A stretch of DNA of 64,000 bases from Streptomyces graminofaciens (lineage in GTDB: Bacteria; Actinomycetota; Actinomycetes; Streptomycetales; Streptomycetaceae), in assembly GCF_030294945.1 (NCBI RefSeq), contig NZ_AP018448.1:6788001-6852000 (forward strand). The letters run 5' to 3'. Positions 59,133 through 64,000 of this stretch are shown here, piece by piece (the stretch's first letter is position 1; each line of letters begins with the position of its first letter). The notes below the pieces were generated by a model. That model had not been told where the DNA came from, ran no database searches, and saw only the letters and a program-made list of their open reading frames with translations. A program made the position numbers and the translations under genes.

Positions 59133-60574
59133 TGGCACAGGTGCTGGAGTTCAAGCTGCCCGACCTCGGCGAAGGACTGACCGAGGCGGAGATCGTCCGC
59201 TGGCTGGTCCAGGTCGGCGACGTGGTCGCCATCGACCAGCCGGTGGTCGAGGTCGAGACGGCCAAGGCGATGGTCGAGGTGCCCTGCCCCTACGGGGGAG
59301 TCGTCACCGCCCGCTTCGGCGAGGAGGGCACGGAACTGCCCGTCGGGGCGCCGCTGCTGACGGTCGCCGTCGGCCCGGCCGCCCCCGGCGAGGAGACCGA
59401 GGGCTCCGGCAACGTCCTGGTCGGCTATGGCACGGGGGCGCCTCCGGCGCGGCGGCGGAGGGTGAGGTCGGGGGAGGCCACACGGTTCGCCGCCGCGCCG
59501 GGCGGGGGCAGCGGGGGCGCCGGTGGCCATGCCGGTACCCGTGGGGCTGCCGCCTCACCTGTCGGCCGCACCTCGGTCGCCCCGGCCGTCACGCCCGTCC
59601 CCCTGATTCCGCCCGCCGAGCCGAGCCGCGCGGCCGCCCCCAACAGCCAGGTCGGTGCCACAGCTGCCCCGACCCGCCCGGACGGCCCCGTGCCGGTCAT
59701 CTCCCCGCTCGTCCGCCGGCTCGCCCGCGAGAACGGCCTCGACCTGCGGCAGCTGCGTGGTTCCGGCCCCGACGGGCTGATCCTGCGGGCCGACGTGGAG
59801 CACGCCCTGCGGGCCGCGACGAGCGACGGTGCCACGGCCACCGAGGCTCCCGCTCCGGCGGCGCCCACCCCGGCCGCCGACGTCCGCGGCACCCGCGTCC
59901 CGCTGCGGGGCGTACGCGGTGCCGTCGCCGACAAGCTCTCCCGGAGCAGGCGCGAGATCCCGGACGCCACCTGCTGGGTGGACGCCGACGCCACGGAACT
60001 GATGAACGCCCGCACGGCCATGAATGCGGCCGGCGGCCCGAAAGTATCCCTCCTCGCGCTGCTCGCCCGGATCTGCACTGCCGCGCTGGCCCGCTTCCCG
60101 GAGCTGAACTCGACGGTCGACCTGGAGGCCCGCGAGATCGTCCGCCTCGACCAGGTGCACCTCGGGTTCGCCGCACAGACCGAACGCGGGCTGGTCGTGC
60201 CCGTCGTACGGGACGCGCACGCACGGGACGCGGAGTCGCTGAGTGCCGAGTTCGCCCGGCTGACCGAGGCCGCGCGGACCGGCACGCTGACACCGGCCCA
60301 GCTCACCGGCGGGACGTTCACGCTGAACAACTACGGCGTCTTCGGCGTCGACGGCTCCGCGCCGATCATCAACCACCCCGAGGCGGCCATGCTCGGCGTC
60401 GGCCGCATCGTGCCCAAACCGTGGGTGCACCGGGGCGAGCTGGCGGTGCGGCAGGTCGTGCAGCTCTCGCTCACCTTCGACCACCGGGTGTGCGACGGCG
60501 GTACGGCGGGCGGCTTCCTCCGCTATGTGGCGGACTGCGTCGAACAGCCGGCGGTGCTTCTGCGCACGCTCTGA
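59132..60574 (+). CDS. bkdC: branched-chain alpha-keto acid dehydrogenase E2 (acyltransferase)
   Basis: A 480-residue lipoyl protein. One lipoyl domain (1-78), with Lys45 in VETAKAMVEVP; a Pro/Ala linker; the E1/E3-binding domain at about 190-225 (ISPLVRRLARENGLDLRQLRGSG); the catalytic domain (250-480) with DHRVCDGGTAGGF, carrying the active-site His and Asp. ATG 59132. E3 (dihydrolipoyl dehydrogenase) is not in the window. Confidence 0.93.
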   Translation: MAQVLEFKLPDLGEGLTEAEIVRWLVQVGDVVAIDQPVVEVETAKAMVEVPCPYGGVVTARFGEEGTELPVGAPLLTVAVGPAAPGEETEGSGNVLVGYGTGAPPARRRRVRSGEATRFAAAPGGGSGGAGGHAGTRGAAASPVGRTSVAPAVTPVPLIPPAEPSRAAAPNSQVGATAAPTRPDGPVPVISPLVRRLARENGLDLRQLRGSGPDGLILRADVEHALRAATSDGATATEAPAPAAPTPAADVRGTRVPLRGVRGAVADKLSRSRREIPDATCWVDADATELMNARTAMNAAGGPKVSLLALLARICTAALARFPELNSTVDLEAREIVRLDQVHLGFAAQTERGLVVPVVRDAHARDAESLSAEFARLTEAARTGTLTPAQLTGGTFTLNNYGVFGVDGSAPIINHPEAAMLGVGRIVPKPWVHRGELAVRQVVQLSLTFDHRVCDGGTAGGFLRYVADCVEQPAVLLRTL

Positions 60575-60676
60575 GCCACGCCGCCTCGCCACAGCGCCCG
60601 ATCATGCTGCCCGATCACTGCGATCGTGTGTCCTCCCCGCGTTCCCTGCGCTCGCGGGGGCACGCATACTCGGGGG

Positions 60677-61588
60677 GTGAGCGCGTACGAGCCCCCGGGC
60701 GCCCCCGGTACCGAGACGTACGACGCCGTCGTGCTCGCCGGAGGTGCCGCCCGGCGGCTCGGTGGCGCCGACAAGCCCGGTGTCCGGGTGGGCGGCCGAG
60801 CCCTGCTCGACAGGGTGCTGGCCGCCTGCGCCGGGGCCGCGACCACCGTCGTCGTCGCCGAGCCCCGCCCCACCGCGCGCCCCGTCCTGTGGGCCCGCGA
60901 AGAGCCCCCCGGTGGCGGCCCCCTCGCCGCGCTGGACGCCGGGCTCCGGCACACCACCGCGCCGCACGTCGTCGTCCTCTCCGCCGACCTGCCCTTTCTG
61001 GAGCCGGGCACCGTACGGCGGCTGCTGGGCGCGCTCGAAGGCACCGACGGCGTTCTGCTGACCGACCCCGACGGGCGCGACCAGCCCCTTGTGGCGGCCT
61101 ACCGGGCCGACGCCCTGCGCCGCGAGCTCACGGCGCTCGCCGCCGAGCACGACGGCGGGCTGATCGGGCTGCCGCTGCGGCGGCTGACCGCCGCGCTCCG
61201 TCTCACCCGTATCGCCGACCCGGTCGCGTCCTTCGACTGCGACACCTGGGACGACATCGCCGCCGCCCGCGCACGGATCAGGGAGCATGGCCACGTGTTG
61301 GAAGAATGGATTTCCGCAGTCAAGGACGAGTTGGGGATCGACCTCGACGTCGACGTCAAGGTGCTGCTCGACCTCGCCCGTGACGCCGCGCACTCGGTGG
61401 CCAGGCCCGCCGCCCCGCTGACCACGTTCCTCGTCGGCTATGCGGCGGCCCACGCCCAGGGCGGCCCCGAAGCGGTCGCCGAGGCCGCCCGCAAGGCCTC
61501 GGCACTGGCGTTGCGCTGGGCCGAGGAGAACGCCGTCGCGAGCGAGCCGACCAGCTCCCCCTCGGACAAGCCCACGGACGCCGGATGA
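60677..61588 (+). CDS. molybdenum-cofactor nucleotidyltransferase (MobA-like) fused to DUF6457
   Basis: A 303-residue protein. The MobA-like domain (10-205) shows VVLAGGAARRLGGADKP and VVLSADLPFLEPG. The C-terminal 80 residues (EEWISAVKDELGIDLDVDVKVLLDLARDAAHSVARPAAPLTTFLVGYAAAH) form DUF6457, a family named from memory. MobA attaches GMP to molybdopterin. GTG 60677 follows CATACT by 7 nt, so it may be leaderless. ATGA overlap with moeA. Confidence 0.82.
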   Translation: MSAYEPPGAPGTETYDAVVLAGGAARRLGGADKPGVRVGGRALLDRVLAACAGAATTVVVAEPRPTARPVLWAREEPPGGGPLAALDAGLRHTTAPHVVVLSADLPFLEPGTVRRLLGALEGTDGVLLTDPDGRDQPLVAAYRADALRRELTALAAEHDGGLIGLPLRRLTAALRLTRIADPVASFDCDTWDDIAAARARIREHGHVLEEWISAVKDELGIDLDVDVKVLLDLARDAAHSVARPAAPLTTFLVGYAAAHAQGGPEAVAEAARKASALALRWAEENAVASEPTSSPSDKPTDAG

Positions 61589-62952
61589 CCGCCCAGGACG
61601 CCGAGCAACTCGACGTGGACGTGGAGGAGGCGCTGGCCGTGGCCAACGACAGGGGCGGCCGGGGTCCGGGCGAGCCTGGATCGGCCCGGGAAGCCTCCTC
61701 CACGGGCGGACCCCACGCGCAACCCGGCAAGAAGCCCGACGACGCCCACCAGGCCACCCCCTGGCCCGAGGCCCGCGCGATCGCCGAGCGGGCCGCCCGC
61801 GGCATGGCCCGGGGCCGGACTCCCACCTCCGTCAGCGTCGACAACGCCCTCGGCCTCGTCCTCGCCGCTCCCCTCACCGCCCTCACCGACCTGCCCTCCT
61901 TCGACACCTCCGCGATGGACGGCTGGGCGGTGGCGGGCCCCGGCCCCTGGGTCGTACGGGAGGACGGGGTGCTGGCCGGGCACGCGGAGCCGGCGCGGCT
62001 CACCGACGGCGAGGCGGTCCGCATCGCCACCGGCGCGCGCATCCCGCCGGACACGACCTCCGTCCTGCGCAGCGAGCACGGCCGGACCGACGACAAGGGT
62101 CGGCTGCACCCGACCCGGGATCTGGCGCACGGTCAGGACATCCGCCCCCGGGGCCAGGAGTGCCGCAGAGGCGACCAACTGCTGCCGCTGGGCACGCTGA
62201 TCACCCCGGCGGCGCTCGGACTCGCGGCGGCAGCCGGGTACGACACGGTCTCCGTGATCCCCCGCCCCCGCGTCGAAGTCCTCGTCCTGGGCGACGAGCT
62301 GCTCACCGAGGGGCTGCCGCGCGAGGGCCTGATCCGGGACGCGCTCGGGCCCATGCTGCCGTCCTGGCTCCGGGCACTCGGCGCCGACGTCATCGCCGTA
62401 CGCCGGCTCGGCGACAAGGCCGACGCCCTGTACCAGGCGGTGAAGAAGTCCTCCGCCGACCTGATCGTCACCACCGGCGGCACCGCGGCCGGACCCGTCG
62501 ACCATGTCCACCCCACGCTGCGGCGCATCGGCGCGGAACTCCTCGTCAACGGCGTCAAGGTGCGCCCCGGCCACCCCATGCTGCTGGCCCGCACCAAGGA
62601 GAACCAGTACCTCGTCGGCCTGCCCGGCAACCCCCTGGCCGCCGTGTCAGGCCTCTTCACGCTCACCGAGCCGCTGCTGCGGACCCTCGCCGGACGCGCG
62701 GCCCCGGAGCCGTACGCGCTGCCGCTGCGGGAGACGGTGCACGGGCACCCGTACGACACCCGGCTCATCCCGGTCACCCTGCGCGCCGACCGTGCCGTAC
62801 CACTGCACTACAACGGCCCCGCCATGCTGCGTGGGATCGCCACCGCCGATGCGCTCGCCGTCGTACCGCCGGGTGGTGCGCGCCAGGGACAGGAGCTGGA
62901 ACTTCTCGATCTGCCCTGGGCGACCGCCGGAATCCAGGTGTGTTTCACGTGA
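61585..62952 (+). CDS. moeA: molybdopterin molybdotransferase MoeA
   Basis: A 455-residue enzyme inserting molybdate into molybdopterin. Motifs: SAMDGWAV, RIATGARIPPDTTSVLR, LVLGDELLTEG, VTTGGTAAGPVDHV and LVGLPGNPLAAVSG. Residues 1-45 are an acidic Gly/Ala tail not shared with the family. The stop codon lies inside a parS site. Confidence 0.93.
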   Translation: MTAQDAEQLDVDVEEALAVANDRGGRGPGEPGSAREASSTGGPHAQPGKKPDDAHQATPWPEARAIAERAARGMARGRTPTSVSVDNALGLVLAAPLTALTDLPSFDTSAMDGWAVAGPGPWVVREDGVLAGHAEPARLTDGEAVRIATGARIPPDTTSVLRSEHGRTDDKGRLHPTRDLAHGQDIRPRGQECRRGDQLLPLGTLITPAALGLAAAAGYDTVSVIPRPRVEVLVLGDELLTEGLPREGLIRDALGPMLPSWLRALGADVIAVRRLGDKADALYQAVKKSSADLIVTTGGTAAGPVDHVHPTLRRIGAELLVNGVKVRPGHPMLLARTKENQYLVGLPGNPLAAVSGLFTLTEPLLRTLAGRAAPEPYALPLRETVHGHPYDTRLIPVTLRADRAVPLHYNGPAMLRGIATADALAVVPPGGARQGQELELLDLPWATAGIQVCFT

Positions 62953-62956
62953 AACA
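62941..62956. other. parS: parS site (perfect)
   Basis: TGTTTCACGTGAAACA, overlapping the last codons and stop of moeA (62950-62952). ParB binds such sites to organise the oriC region. Confidence 0.9.
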
Positions 62957-62988
62957 TCCGCATCATCAACTGGCTGTGCGGCCAAGAG

Positions 62989-63004
62989 TGTTTCACGTGA
63001 AACA
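62989..63004. other. parS: parS site (perfect)
   Basis: TGTTTCACGTGAAACA, 48 bp after the first site, in the gap between moeA and the channel gene. Confidence 0.9.
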
Positions 63005-63043
63005 ACGGCCAGACGGAGGCACAGTACAGACCGAGACGGGGAG

Positions 63044-63059
63044 TGTTTCACGTGAAACT
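63044..63059. other. parS: parS site (one terminal mismatch)
   Basis: TGTTTCACGTGAAACT, 55 bp after the second. The 14-bp core GTTTCACGTGAAAC is perfect, and it contains the start codon of the channel gene. Confidence 0.88.
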
Positions 63060-64000
63060 GCCGGGCCATGACGCGATCGCCCGTCGGGCGGACGAGCGTC
63101 TCGGGACCCACCACGTACGACTGCCGAAGCGGGCGGTCGAGCGTCCGAGCCACCAGGTCGGCAAGCGGCTCGCGATGGCGCTGTTCGTGCTGGTCGCGAC
63201 CGCGTTCATCGTCTACGTCGACCACGAGGGCTACAACGACAACTCCGACGGTTCCGTCGACCTGCTCGACGCGTTCTACTACGCGACCGTCACCCTCTCC
63301 ACCACCGGATACGGCGACATCACCCCGGTCAGCGATGCCGCCCGGCTCACCAACATCTTCGTGATCACACCCCTGCGTGTGCTGTTCCTGATCATCCTGG
63401 TCGGCACCACGCTGGAGGTCCTCACGGAGCGCACACGCGAGGAATGGCAATTGAACCGCTGGAGGGCGGCCTTGAGGGAGCACACCGTTGTGGTCGGCTT
63501 CGGGACGAAGGGGCGGTCGGCGATCCAGACCGTCTGTGCGACAGGGCTGAAGAAGGAGCAGGTCATCGTCGTCGACCCCAGCTCCAAGGTCATCGAGGCG
63601 GCCACGGCCGAGGGGTACGCGGGGATCGTCGGGGACGCCACCCGCAGCGATGTGCTGTTGCAGGCCGAGGCGCAGAAGGCGCGGCAGATCATCATCTCGA
63701 CCGCGCGGGACGACACCGCCGTACTGGTCACACTGACCGCTCGCCAGCTCAACCGCGGGGCGAAGATCGTGGCCGCCGTGCGCGAGGAGGAGAACGCGCC
63801 GCTGCTGAAGCAGTCCGGGGCCGATGTCGTCATCACCAGCGCCAGCGCGGCCGGGCGGCTGCTCGGGCTCTCGGTGCTCAGCCCCGCCGCCGGCATGGTC
63901 ATGGAGGACCTGATCCAGCAGGGCAGCGGGCTCGACATCGTCGAACGGCCGGTCATAAAGGCCGAGGTGGGGCGCGGGGTCCGGGAGACCGACGACCTGG
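63052..64000 (+). CDS. potassium channel family protein with TrkA-N domain (partial, runs off the window)
   Basis: At least 316 residues are visible. A basic N-terminus is followed by a first transmembrane helix (about 43-60, LAMALFVLVATAFIVYV), the pore helix and filter TVTLSTTGYGDITP, and a second helix. A cytoplasmic RCK/TrkA-N domain begins at HTVVVGFGTKGRSAIQTV (GxGxxG). It should conduct K+ under nucleotide or ligand control. GTG 63052 has GGGGAG 8 nt upstream; GTG 63043 is three codons earlier. Both lie within or next to the third parS. Confidence 0.88.
   Translation, partial: MKLPGHDAIARRADERLGTHHVRLPKRAVERPSHQVGKRLAMALFVLVATAFIVYVDHEGYNDNSDGSVDLLDAFYYATVTLSTTGYGDITPVSDAARLTNIFVITPLRVLFLIILVGTTLEVLTERTREEWQLNRWRAALREHTVVVGFGTKGRSAIQTVCATGLKKEQVIVVDPSSKVIEAATAEGYAGIVGDATRSDVLLQAEAQKARQIIISTARDDTAVLVTLTARQLNRGAKIVAAVREEENAPLLKQSGADVVITSASAAGRLLGLSVLSPAAGMVMEDLIQQGSGLDIVERPVIKAEVGRGVRETDDL

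Noticed and set aside
58249..61383. A 1,044-codon plus-strand frame across bkdB-bkdC-mobA
   Set aside because: It is a shifted frame of well-supported genes and is rich in Arg, Pro and Ala without any motif.

Overview
The window is a 64-kb piece of a high-GC actinobacterial chromosome, almost certainly Streptomyces or a close relative, lying just to one side of oriC. It opens with dnaN, gnd, recF, a DUF721 gene, gyrB and gyrA. It carries Streptomyces-type DnaA boxes (TTGTCCACA) and three ParB sites (GTTTCACGTGAAAC). Many genes start with GTG and overlap by 4 bp. The dnaA-dnaN origin should lie just left of base 1, so the fork moves left to right and plus-strand genes are co-directional with it. 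No insertion sequence, phage gene or CRISPR array is visible. The species cannot be named from this stretch.

Bases 1-10,250 are the replication/topology block, closed by a DUF3566 membrane protein and tRNA-Ile(GAT). Bases 10,250-24,000 are less conserved. They hold a 1,398-residue HTH-NTPase-WD40 protein on the minus strand, two hypothetical proteins, a glycosyltransferase with a HutC-type GntR regulator, a small secreted protein, a 42-aa DLW-39 protein, a secreted membrane-anchored protein, a tail-anchored Ser/Thr kinase and an HTH regulator. tRNA-Ala(TGC) follows. Next comes a non-coding stretch with a one-mismatch parS, a 21-bp perfect inverted repeat and six roughly 26-bp tandem repeats.

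Bases 24,600-41,000 are the conserved actinobacterial cell-envelope and division block. The genes are DUF5324, cyclophilin, rhomboid protease, crgA, DUF881, three class E sortases interleaved with pabA and a 53-aa membrane protein, and then the minus-strand run fhaA-fhaB-pstP-rodA-pbpA-pknB. These genes link Ser/Thr phosphorylation to septal and tip peptidoglycan synthesis and to surface-protein anchoring. The convergent gap between the rhomboid gene and crgA holds a group of four DnaA boxes.

Bases 41,500-64,000 are metabolic and mixed: tRNA-Leu(CAG), a Tat-exported GH127 arabinofuranosidase with an inserted LamG-like domain, DUF2252, a J-like protein and a rhodanese. An acyl-CoA dehydrogenase follows behind a KstR-type operator. 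A DUF5819-HTTM-TrmH operon, paaN, and a paaH-tetR pair come next. A bkdR-like Lrp regulator is divergent from the bkdABC operon, and a mobA-DUF6457 fusion is coupled to moeA. The same palindrome, ACCGA-N4-TCGGT, stands in both the paaN/paaH and the bkdR/bkdA divergent promoters. Three parS sites lie between moeA and a potassium channel gene that runs off the right edge. Two of them overlap the moeA stop codon and the channel start.
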